A stretch of DNA of 64,000 nucleotides, from the NCBI GenBank assembly GCA_038049695.1, contig CP142452.1, positions 32,228,501 through 32,292,500 of the forward strand. Reading direction: 5' to 3'. The notes under the pieces are model-generated. The model made no database searches. It saw only the letters and a program-made list of their open reading frames with translations, and was not told the origin of the DNA. This stretch comes from Cinnamomum chago (taxonomy: Eukaryota; Streptophyta; Magnoliopsida; Laurales; Lauraceae). Position numbers and translations under genes: made by a program. Position 1 is the stretch's first letter, and every line of letters begins with the position of its first letter. Positions 35,601 to 47,600 of the stretch are shown piece after piece.

Positions 35601-38600
35601 CCATTGTAATACTCCTGAACAGACTGGGTGCCTTGAGTAAATTGAGAAATGTCAAGTTCTAATTGAAATTGACGAGCAACATTGCCTTGTTGATAGATCT
35701 TTTTAAGATAGTCCCACATTTCACGGGCAGTTTTGCAAGGTCTGAGGTTGAGGTTAAAATATGGGTCAATTGAGCCCAGTAACCAGGATTTTATTTTAGC
35801 ATCCTTAGTTTTCCAAGCTAAAATCTTCTTGGCATCGTCCTCGGGTTTAGGTTCAGATCCATCAACGTGTGCCCAGAGTTCCTTTCCTTCTAAGTAAATT
35901 TGAAATTGGAAGGCCCATGCCATGAGGTATAATTTTTGCCACCAAACTTAACCAGGGTAATAATTTCAGATTTGTCCATGACTACCCAGAACAAGCAATC
36001 AATTTAGAAAGCAGTAAACAACCAGAATGAGGAATTACTAGCAGAACAGCAGAAGGATGATCAATCAGCAGTAATAGCAGTAACTAGCAAATAGCAACAG
36101 CAGCAAGAATCAGCAGGAATTAGTTTAGATATGGCAGCAGCACTGTTGCAGACCAATAGCAGACTGATCAGACCACAATCAGTGGTTAGGAACACAATCA
36201 GACGGTTCAGATTGGTGATGTAGTGCAGCAGACAGCAACCGGCAGAGATGCAGAGATCCACAAAATGATGAACAAGCAATCAAACCAACAGTGAACAAGC
36301 AGCAGTAACTAGCAGCAGTAATTACAGTAACGAGCAGAACTAGCAGCAAAATGAAATCTGACTAGCAGTAGTAACTAGCAGAAAGATGAATTACTGCATT
36401 CACTCTGATGACCAATAATTGTTGGAAAAATCTTCATAAATAAGAGAATATTCAGGCGACCAAGAAGGAGGAAGCCGCTGAGATGGTGATGATGATCACA
36501 GGTGGGCCACGCCTGATCTGAGATGATCAGGGATGATCAGAGAGGATCCGGCAGAAGAAGATGATCACAGATGATCACATATTGGCTTCCAAGGCTTGGA
36601 AGATGACTGAGACAATCACAGATGATTGATTTGGCTCTGATACCATGTCAATGATAAGAGATTTGGAGGAGAATTCCATTAAAATGGTGAATACTGTACC
36701 CTTTAAGGGACGACTACAGTGTTCCATATATAGGGGCTGAATGCCCTCATTACAATCCATTAATATCTTAGATCCTATACTGTAGCTAACAACTATGTAT
36801 TATCCTTTGACTTATTCTATGATACAATAACTGGGCCTAAATGGGCCTGCCTAGATTGGGCTTGGATTGACACTATGGATCCCTATCCAGCTTCGGCTTG
36901 GAGAGTAGTGCTTGGCTAAAGAATATTAAAGTTAAGTCAGCCCTTTCTTTTGATGTTGGGTGTTTCTAAAGAGACTAGTCTTTTGTCTGAGCAAACTTTT
37001 GAGAGGGCACCACATCATGCCAAGCATGTTTATAAAACGAAAGTGTCGTCAAAATATCAGTGATAAGATTTATTTATTTTTTGCTCTTATCTGAAGATCA
37101 CAGGTGTTAGAAAGCATGTACATCAACACTAGTGACCTATGATGCACGGATACTTCAAAATGGGCAACGTATCGTGTCGTATCGTATCCGATACTTCACG
37201 TTTTATGTGTAAAATCCGTATCCCTGCCATGTCTACGACGTGTCCTTGCCGTATATGTGCATCATAGCTAGTGACATCATTTACAGCATCATCAGGTGGT
37301 TTAGCTGCCCTAACGGTTTCCCATAGCTACATCTTCTGGTCTCTTATGGTTTGTTGATTTAGGCGCGACAAAAGCTATCACAGGTGGGAGGTCACAACTT
37401 TACTCGTATAAACCTTCATTTCACGAGAGTGTTTGTATTGCTAATGGGGCAGATCCATAGTTGTCAATTCCGTTTCAGTTTAAAAAATATGCATAAAGTC
37501 AAAAGGCTACAGGACTATTTTGAAAAAGAAAAGCTGGAAGGGCTCTCTGAGAGAGAGAGAGAGAGAGAGAGGGACAACATGGCATTTGACCCTTTTATTT
37601 AAAAAGGAGTATCCTTTTTCGTTGCCCAAGGTTAGAATCATCAAGAAAGAGGGCAAAACGCCATTTTTGTCTTCCATTATAGAGGCGATAACCACAGAGA
37701 GAGAGAGAGGAGTACAGTGCTTGACGACGGTGGGCAGCGACGAGCGGTCGACAATGCAAATCCAAGATTTCACACACCCGCCCCCCACCCCCCCAAACTG
37801 TAATCGGTGATTTTCCCTTTCGTTCATACTAGCGAAATTTCCATTTTCGGATAAGAATCCCACATTTCCACCGGAAGAGGACCAAAAGTTTGGTGGCCTT
37901 TTTCGTTTCGATTGAATGGCCAAAATGAAACGGTAATGACAGCATGCTTTAGTAGCAGACTTACAATGTTTCTGGCATTTGGAAGTCTATTCTTTTTGTT
38001 AAGAAAGAGTTTGATGTGTGGATTCGTTATAGGGTTCATGATGGTAGTTAGGTGAGGTTTTGGGATGATGAATGGTGCGGGCAATCCAATTTGCATAATC
38101 AGTTTCCTTCTTTGTACTATTTGGATTTGAGGCAGCAAGCTCTAGTAGCAGATTATTTTTAATCAACGGAGAAGGGACTTGGTTTGGACTTTTCTTTTCG
38201 AAGAAATTTTGCGGATATTGAAATTGCTGATTTTGTTCAATTACTTGGTTGTCTTGATAAGTTTTATTTGTCAAGCGGCAAATCTGATGTTAGGCTCTAG
38301 AAACCAGATGTTAGAGATCTTTTTTCAGTTAAATCCTTTTTACAAGATTTTGTTTGCATCGGATGTTAGAATGCAAGGTTGGCATGGCTTTTGGGTTTCC
38401 TATGTTCCACCTAGAGTTTTCGCTTTCTATTGGGTCACTAAGCAGCAAAAAATCCCAACTATTGATCATCTGCGAAAAAGGAATCATGTTATAATTAATG
38501 GTTGTCCTTTATGTTTGAGAGATGAAGAATCGGTGCATCATTTGATCATCCATTGTCCTTTTGCTTACAGAGTTTGGTTTGTTATTATTAATCTGTTTGA

Positions 38601-41600
38601 TGTAATTTGGGTTATGCCAAAGACAGTTGAAGATCTTTTTCTTCAATGGCATTTAGGTACCAAGTTGGTTTGTGGAAATATTTTATGCGAGGCAGTTGTT
38701 TATGCTACTTGTTGGAAGCTTTGGAGGGAAAGGAATAACAGAGGCTTCTGCAATCAAACTAAATCAGTAAAGGAGATCTCTCAATCTATTACTTGGACAG
38801 TGTCTGAATGGGTTAGTAAGTGCAAGGAGTTTGTTGGCGTCTCTCTTGATGATCTTAATAGATCTCGGGATCCTTTCCTTTCCTGAAGGGATGTTGGCGT
38901 GATAAAGTAGTTCGAAAATTTCTTTGGTTGAGCCCCCTACTGGTGTCCTTAAGCTGAATTTTGATGTAGTTATTTTCATGATATTCGACAAGGTGGAATT
39001 GGTGGAGTAATTCGGGACTGTGAGGGCAAGGTGATTAGAAACTATTCTGGGCCAATGGACTCTTTGAATGCTAATGCAACTGAAGTCAATGCTCTATTGA
39101 TTGGTTGTCGTGAGTTGCTTGGCTTGGGTGGTTACAATGCAACTATCGAAGGTGATTCTTTTTCAGCTATTCAGTGGGGTTCTAGAAAGGCTTCTCATCC
39201 TTCGAGATTGACCAAGGATCAAAATAGCAATTGAGGCGGGCGTAGCAGATAGTGGTCAAAATGCTACGTAGCGGGTGATACATAGTAGTTGCGGTGATAC
39301 ATAGTAGCGGTGTGAATTTTTTAAGTGGTCAAAAAAATTTGAATCTTGTCAATCTCGTGTTTTTTTAGCAATGTGGAATCATATAAGGGTAGAGACAACT
39401 TTAGGAAAGACTATTGAGGTGAAGAAATAGGAAAAACAATATTTAGAATTAAAACCGATTGGCTCTATTAGGTTTTAGACCATAGCGCCACTATTTTCAA
39501 AATAGCGTAGCAGCCTCGACCTCTACGGCCGATTATGCGGCCGCTACACTATTTTGAACCATGAGATTGACAGATTTGGTGGAGGAAGTACAGGATATTG
39601 CTAAATAGCTTGGAGCCTCATTTCATCATGTTCATAGGGAGGCAAATGTCATGGCAGATGCTCTTGCTAAGGAGGGAGTTTTATGCTCTTCTATTCTTTT
39701 TGATGTCTGGTGTTTTCCTTTCCTTCATTTTCTCTTTTCGTTCGAGTTTTGCCTAAGTTTCGTTGGCTTCTCTGCTTGTAATCTTTGTTGTTCTTTCTTG
39801 TTGAAATAGAATTTACTGTTATAAAAAAATAAAAAAAAAACGAAACGGTTATGACAACTATGGACAGATCTCAAATTGTGGTAGAAGGTTCCGTTAACGT
39901 CTCATCTTCTCTTTCCCCTCTGTTCTTCACATTCATCAGTTTCTCCACAATCTTGTTTTAGTTAGTAAATAAACTATAAGCACACAATTGTGGTGTCACA
40001 TTATTTGCTTCTTATTGTGTTTTTAATGATTTAAGGACAGAGCAGACGATTGGTGTGGGCATTTAGTTCCTTTAGTTAGCAAACAAAGGAGAATCCTACA
40101 CTGCTTCCATCATCAACTACCAATGATGACCTGGGCATATTCCATTTCAAAAATTAAAGATATTCTTCCTAAATTGGTATGCGTAAAAATATAAAGGATG
40201 TACACTGTAAGACTTGTCAGTTTGCTAAAAGGCATAGAAACATTTATCCTAACAGTCTGAATAACAGAAGTTCTCCTTTTTGCTTTAATACACCCCCACA
40301 AACTCATCTGGCAGACAAGAAACTGAATCACAAGCATCATGCACCTATATACCAGAATAAAAAGGGGTTGCAAGAGGGAAAACAAGCATTTATAATAAGT
40401 CAGTCATTCCCTTCTGTTTGATATGAATGTTACTAAACAATTTCGGGCAAAGGCAGTCCTGAAAATTTGTTATCTCATGAACTATATGCCATTAAAAGCG
40501 AAAGATGGAAAATGCTCTATTCAGTTGCTGTGTCCAGATACCAGATTAAAACACTGCTTCCTATCCAGCCAAAGGTGTTTGGGTGTGTACACTAGGTTCA
40601 TACTCCAAAGCAACAGAGAGATGATCCTGAGGCTCTGAAGTGTTTCTTTTTGGGACATCCAAGTACACTAAAAGGGTATAAGTGTTTTGTTAAAAGGACC
40701 GGCAACAAAACAATTTGTTACCACAGAGGCATTTTCTTTGAAAAAGTTGCATATTTTTCTACTTAAGTAATAAGGCTACTTTGTTAGATCAGCATCGCAG
40801 TGTTTACCTTTTACCTCTAGTTTCATGTGTGCCATCATCACAAAATAAGCAAGATTCAGAAAGTGATAAGACTCCACCAAAGTCTTCAGAGAAAGCTCCC
40901 TTACAGTTCTTTTTTTTTTTTTTTTTTCCTCAGAGAAAAGAGAAAGCAAACCATTATTTTCAACAGTTGAACCATCAACAGACGACCCGGCCTTGAATTC
41001 TTAATATGCCTGGTGATGAATCTATTGATTCTAGTCTTGATCTTCCTATTTCTCTTTGCAAGGGGGCGAGTTCTCGTGGAACTAAACATCCAATGCAGAA
41101 TTTTGTTTCTTATCATTTGTTGTCTCCTACAGATCCTGCTTTTGTTTAACATATCTCATATGAATCTATACCTGCATGTCTTACTGATGCTATATCTCAA
41201 CCAAAATGGGAAGCAGCCATGATAGATTAAATGGAGGGATTAGAAAAGAATGGCACATTCATATTAACGGAACTTGAACATCCTCTTAGAAAGAAAGTTG
41301 GATGCAAAACTATTTATGCAGTCCCATAGTGTTGACTATCAGGAAACTTCTTAATCACTCAGCCACACATCCAAAAAATAAAAGCACCCCTATTTAAAGA
41401 CAGGAGTGGGCACCAGTCAAGAAAGCCTTCCTCAAACCCTAGATGACTTCCACTTATTAACTCTACTCAGTATGCATCCTTCAAACTTATAATGCTCAGA
41501 TACGGATACAAAAGTGGACACAGGAATCAAGGACTCTTGACTGTGCACTTTTGGGAATCCGAGATATGGATACTACTACCCTATTCCTAACATGATACTT

Positions 41601-44600
41601 CGTACTTTACTTAAGGACATGTTTGTGCAGCAGGACTTCCAAAAGTTCAGTACTGAAGTCCCACAGAAAATCAGCCTGCAATCTGCTGCTCTCATTTTTT
41701 CTGTGTTGGGTGTGATCATCTACACCAAAGAAAAACCCCAAAAAGATCATCTTCACCGAAGAAAAGTGCCGAAAAAGTGGTAAGTTTCTTCATCAGCGAG
41801 GACGTCATTTTCCTATTAGGGAAGTGAGAGGCATTGCCGCATAAGAGGAAATGCAGCTTCTTCTGCAGCAGCTGCACAAACGTATCCGAAGATTTTTTTT
41901 AATCCTTTTCTAGGTAAATACTCATGCATGCATTCACACACTACACAAGTCCCTCACCAAGAAGGCAATAACTGGGGATTCATCCCCGATCATCCCTTTG
42001 GAATGGGAGATGCCTTACCACTGAACAACCACCAGTGGATTGGCTCTATATTAAGATCTTTATACAAAGTAATAATTTCTTCTTTAGGACATGTCTAAAT
42101 TAATGAAATTAGCATTTTTTATGTTCCTTTCTAATATTTTTTTATGTTAGAAAGTATGGAGACTACTATAACTAACTAAAATTATGGACTCGATATAGTA
42201 GGATATGCAAAACTTGCTCCCTAAACCTATCAATGTTGCATGCATTCACACACTACACAAGTCCCTCACCAAGAAGGCAATAACTGGGGATTCATCCCCG
42301 GTCATCCCTTTGGAATGGGAGATGCCTTAGCACTGAACCACCACCAGTGGATTGGCTTTATATTAAGATTTTTATACAAAGTAATAATTTCTTCTTTAGG
42401 ACATGTATAAATTAATGAAATTAGCATTTTTTATGTTCCTTTCTAATATTTTTTTATGCTAGAAAGTATGAAAACTACTATAACTAAATAAAATTATGGA
42501 CTCGATATCGTAGGATATGCAAAACTTGTGCCCTAAACATATCAATGTAGCATTGAGTACCAGTACAGCGTATCAGTCCAAAATGGGTATGCTTGGCATG
42601 TCGAGCATCAGGGTTTTATCTTCTATAATATAGGTAAGTATCAAGGTATCATAGCTCCAAACCCCTCCATATATTTTTTCTCCATCACTTTGTTCACAAA
42701 ACTTCTCTCTTTGCCATGAACCTCCATGACCTTTCACTTAGTAGGCACCTCTGCAAGCTGTCAAATCACTTAACCTTTTACCTCCATACATGCATCCCGA
42801 GGATCTAACAGATATATTCATCAATGCCTCCTTATTGACATACCAATCTCTCTTTTTTGACAAATTCTCTCCTAGCAAGAGCCGTCAAGGACCACCTTTA
42901 CCATTCCAGCTCAATCTGAATGAACCCAGACTGCAACTCCCTTCAGATCTAGATTCAAACCAATCTCTAGAAAAAATGCAACCTTTAGCAAACAATCTGA
43001 ATGTATGGTGCTAAAAAGTCCACGCGAAAAACCCTCCCAAGTCTTCTGTCACCCAAACTATTTTTCAAAGACAAACATGTCCCTCAAGGCAACTTGTGCA
43101 AGTTTTGGATTATTTGCTTCGAAAGGCTGGGCACAAAAACCATATTCATTGGTTTTTATTCATTAGGGCTTCTAATACAAGTATATACTTCAATTTCAGC
43201 CTCTAATTGGGCTTATTTACTAGATACTAGTATCATAGCATAGTATGATTAAAATTAAGATTTCAATTCTTTTTTTATCAAAGGTTGCATAAGGAACATC
43301 TGCCACTATGCCATGGGCTCATGTTAAAATAAGATATAACTTACTGATAAAAAAATAAAATAAAATAAAATAAAAATGCCAAAATGGGTCCTTCAACTTA
43401 AGTTACTTACAACCAATAAATAAGCAAAACTCATCATGAGCCCACCATAGAACATGTTAATCGCTTGCACCACTTTCTGAGCATGGATGGCAACAAACCC
43501 TTCTATGGAGAAAGTAGCAATCATGTCGTTCTTTTATTTGTACACCGATAAGAAACCCCAACCTCTGGATTGATTGGAGTTATCTAACCCATCCAAATAA
43601 ATAAGTGCCAAAGTTCTGGTCCTCATCAATGACAGCTTCACCGTCCCCCCATCTAATTTTTTGAGGGATTACACTGTTTATTAAATGGTTTCAATAGATA
43701 AAAGATCTGGCCTAAAATATCAACAGCAAAATGGTTAAAAGTACGTACCTTAAAGGATGGAAGCACAGGATTTTCTTCAGTTGCTTGTATAGGCAAATGA
43801 GCAAAGGGAGCATTTCCCACAAAGTATGTGTGGGAAAGGTCTCCAATAACAGACTGCAGTGCTGACTCTGCACACTGCAAATGAAAAGGGTTTGAAATCA
43901 AGTGTGCAAGATTTACCCAAAAAAAAAAAAAAAATTTGACTTTATGGCCTATTACCTTTCGCAATGTCTCTTCACTCTCATAAACCTTTTCTGGAAAATG
44001 CCATACAGGCTTATTGGAAGGAGCCCCATATGCACTAGTACCATATAAAAGAAGATAAAGCCTTCTATCAAGTGCTCTCTGTAATGACCTTGAAGAAATG
44101 AAATAGACCAACAGTCAGTTACAGTCGAAAACTCAATAAAAATCTAGGAACAATTTAGCATGAAACATAAGAACTCTGAGAATGCAGCAGTTTGATTTCT
44201 TTTGCAAAAGAAAGTTCCCAAGTTACTGTTTTCGGTCACATGGGGTTAACCCACTTAACCAGTATGACTTTCCAAGCATCCACTGCTGCGCATTTGATGG
44301 ATTGGATTGTGAGAAAGGCTTAAGAATAGGGCAGATCTTAAGCTTTTCTTCTCAACCCTCTTTGCTCCTATATCATGCTACTTGCAGAAAATGCAGGAAG
44401 GAGGGGTTTCGTGATGCAGTCCTACCCAAAATTCAGTATGCTACCATTAAGTTCTGTGACGGAAGAAACTACTTGACTGCTCCTTCGTTGAACTTGAAAT
44501 AGGCAAGAAAACTAGGATGTTATTTGCTAGGGCTCAAGCACAACGCCACAATTAATTGGGAATAGATGAAGAAGAAGCAACGCAATATGAAAATGAGGCC

Positions 44601-47600
44601 AACTCAACAGTTATTCAAAATGGAAATGGTCCACTGTGTCAAATGCAACTACATGAATATAAAGCCACAAAAATAAAAAATTAAAGCAAAAAAATCCGAA
44701 GTCTATCCCTCTAATGCCTGATGGCTGTTCTCTCTCTTAGCCTGTTCTTTTTGGCTTTTGGATGTATTCTTTTTTGGGGGGCTGATTTTTGTATGCCCCC
44801 TTTCCTCTATAGAATTCTTTGGCAATTTAGTAAAATAAAATAAAATCATTACTATCTAATGACACTCTAAAGAAAATCAAATGATTTGGAGGAAATCAAT
44901 GAACATTAGGCAATCTCTAAAATTTTGGTCATCTCAGGCCTCTTGCACGAGAAAGCTTGTGGGGCCCAAATGGGCCACATTTTGATAAATCAGCTCCCAC
45001 GATCATAAAGGGAAGCCTTGGGTGACCTTGATGGTATATTTACTTGTTGGATTGGGCCTCTTTTGGCCCACTGAACTGTTGGTCCGAGTTACTGCATGTC
45101 CAGCACGCTTCATGTTTCAGAATTTCTGAAAAATTCAAAAAAGGACCCTGTTGTTCATCGTTACAGCATAACAGCCCTTGCCATGCAATCAAAATTATAT
45201 TTGAGGCTATTGATGCAGTGAGATCCAAGAAGTGGGCCACTAATGGGCCCCACCAAGAATGATTTACTTGTTAACATAAGCCCATATAAGTTTGGCCCAT
45301 TCATGACCCACCTGCAAAGCCCATCATATTATAGACTTGTACAGCAATACATACTAAAATAGGAAGATTTGATTGACTGTAATTGTAGCCCAAGATTGGG
45401 GATTTCTGATCTCATATTATAGACTTGTACAGCAATACATACTAAAATAGGAAGATTTGATTGACTGTAATTGTAGCCCAAGATTGGGCATTTCTGATCT
45501 ATATAATACAAGGATGAATCCTCAAGGAGATCATCGAATCCAATTCCATTCTGTCTTGTTTATGAGTTATAACTCTTTGGCTTATTTCTGACATGGTATC
45601 AGAGCCAACCTTGGTGCAATAGAGGGATTAAGAGTCATCTAATCTCTCTTGCTTAAAGATCTCAAGAAGAGTTCCTTTGTCTATTGTTTTGAACAAGAGT
45701 TCCACGACGACAAGGTGTGGAGATCAACAAAGGGCCATCATCTGCATATCAGATCTGCTCAGAAGGAAACCATTGTCCTGGTCGCCTGACTTTCTAGGAG
45801 TTTTTGGCTATTTTTTCAGAATTTTTGAAGAATCAGAGGTAGGGTTTTTTATCACATGTTGGTTTTTCCAGTTTCTGCAATATAATTTCATCAGATCCGT
45901 CCATCTTTGTGCACAAATATCCGATTGCTGCAATCTCTGCTGTGTTGGTTCGATATTTTTTTGAAGTATCTATCTGATCACTCTGATCTGGTAGATTGAA
46001 TCATCAGTGGGCCCCACCTACTGTTTTCTGCAAGAACTTTTGGTCGCCTGGACCAAAATTGTGTTTTTTTTTATACAGATCTGAGATCTGTTGTGATCTG
46101 TTGCTTCAGAACAGTTTCTGGGCTGTTCCTTGGTTCTCTGGTATTGCTGCCTCTGTTTCATCTGCACTTTCTGCATGATCTAAAGTTTCTCTGGGCTGTT
46201 TTGGTTGCTGTCTGGTTACTACTCTTCTTGTTTGTGGTTTTTTACTACTGTCTGTCTATTACTATTGTCATCTGTGGGTTGGAAATGGACAAGAATGAAA
46301 TGCAATTGATCAAATTCAATGGGAAAAACTATTCTGCTTGGGCCTATCAACTTGAGTTATATTTGAAAGGCAAAAAATTATGGGGCCACATTTCTGGTAC
46401 TATGGAAAAACCAACGGAAGAAGAAAAATTGGAAGATTGGGAAACCAAAGAAGCACAAATTATGAGCTGGATGTTGGGTGCAGTGGAACCTCAATTTTTC
46501 CTACATCTTAAGCCATATAAAAATGCTCAAGATATGTGGGGATATCTGAAACGCATATATCACCAAGAGAATTCAGCCCGTCGGTTCCAATTAGAACATG
46601 AAATTGCTCAATATTCTCAAGGACAGATGGCTGTCCAAGAGTATTACTCTGGCTTTCTTGTCCTTTGGACTGAATACATGGATATTGCCTATGCCACTAT
46701 CACCGGAGACGCTCTATCTGGGGTTCAGGAAGTTCATAAAATTACTCAACGAGATCAATTCTTAATGAAACTTCGGTCTGAATTTGAAAACGTTCGATCC
46801 AATCTTATGAGTCGACATCCATCTCCATCTTTGGATGCATGTCTCAACGAAGTGCTCCGCGAAGAACAACGGATAGTCACTCAGCATCAACTATCCCAAC
46901 AATCATCCACTGGTCCGGCTGAAGTTGCCTATGTGGCAAAAGGGAAACCTCCAAGACGTGACACTTCGACCCATGATTTGAGCAAAATTCAATGCTTCAC
47001 TTGTAAGGAGTATGGACATTATTCTTCTCAGTGCAAGAGAAAAGTTTGTAACTACTGCAAAGCTAGCGGGCATATCATTTCTGAATGCAGGAAACGACCA
47101 GAAAATCGAAATTCACGTGCTTATTCTGCTATTGCTTCTTCAGATTCTCACTCTGTGGCACCTGCTTCTCCATCTTCATCTATGTCTTCACAGCAATTTG
47201 CACCCAGCCCTCTTATCAACCCTGAAATGATTCAACAAATGATTCTCCAAGCATTCTCCACCTTGGGCCTTTCAGGTAAAACCTTTCATTCTCCTTCAAT
47301 GTGGTATTTTGATTCTGGAGCATCAAATCATATGACTTCCTCTTCCAGACTAATGTCTAATATTCAATCATATGATGGAAAGCTCCAAGTTCAAACCGCC
47401 AATGGGGGTCATTTACCTATCACTGCCATAGGCGATATTCCACACAAATTGCCTTTGAATCATGTTTTTCTTTCCCCTGGCCTATCTACAAACTTGTTAT
47501 CTGTTGGACAACTCGTAGATAATCATTGTAATGTGTCATTCTCTTCTTCTGGTTGTGTTGTACAGGATCAGGGGACGGGACAGGTGATCGCGAAGGGGCC

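Larger units (their letters stand above)
31604..36872 (-). mobile_element. Ty1/copia LTR retrotransposon 2, full length but degenerate, in the 23-kb MRPL46 intron
   Basis: LTRs at 31604-31849 (246 bp) and 36646-36872 (227 bp) are flanked by the target duplication CTATG (31599-31603 and 36873-36877). I count about eight substitutions over the shared 227 bases (about 3.5%), plus a 19-bp internal duplication in the left LTR, so this copy is older than copia elements 1 and 3. It is closely related to both in domain sequence, primer site and purine tract. Confidence 0.95.
37942..39841 (+). mobile_element. L1-type LINE, 5' truncated, with poly(A) tail and 15-bp target duplication
   Basis: The segment carries the C-terminal end of an L1 ORF2 and ends in a tail AAAAAAATAAAAAAAAAA (about 39823-39840). 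Direct repeats GAAACGGTAATGACA (37927-37941) and GAAACGGTTATGACA (39842-39856) flank it, matching at 14 of 15 bases, as expected for target-primed insertion. The missing 5' half is normal for L1. It is split by a 350-bp Mutator-like insertion at 39213-39562. Confidence 0.85.

Noticed and set aside
43001..43080. Minus-strand VWVTED near 43050 as the last MRPL46 exon
   Set aside because: The match is only six residues and diverges at once. The true last exon at 20504-20647 carries the full C-terminus, a stop and a correct acceptor.
44182..44502. Plus-strand frame of 106 codons
   Set aside because: No known motif, no splice or promoter support, and it lies antisense in an intron. Probably chance.
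46093..46284. Hydrophobic N-terminal extension of the copia 3 polyprotein as a signal peptide
   Set aside because: There is no ATG in the usable context and the sister elements start at the MDK or MEK position. The hydrophobic stretch is the translated leader.
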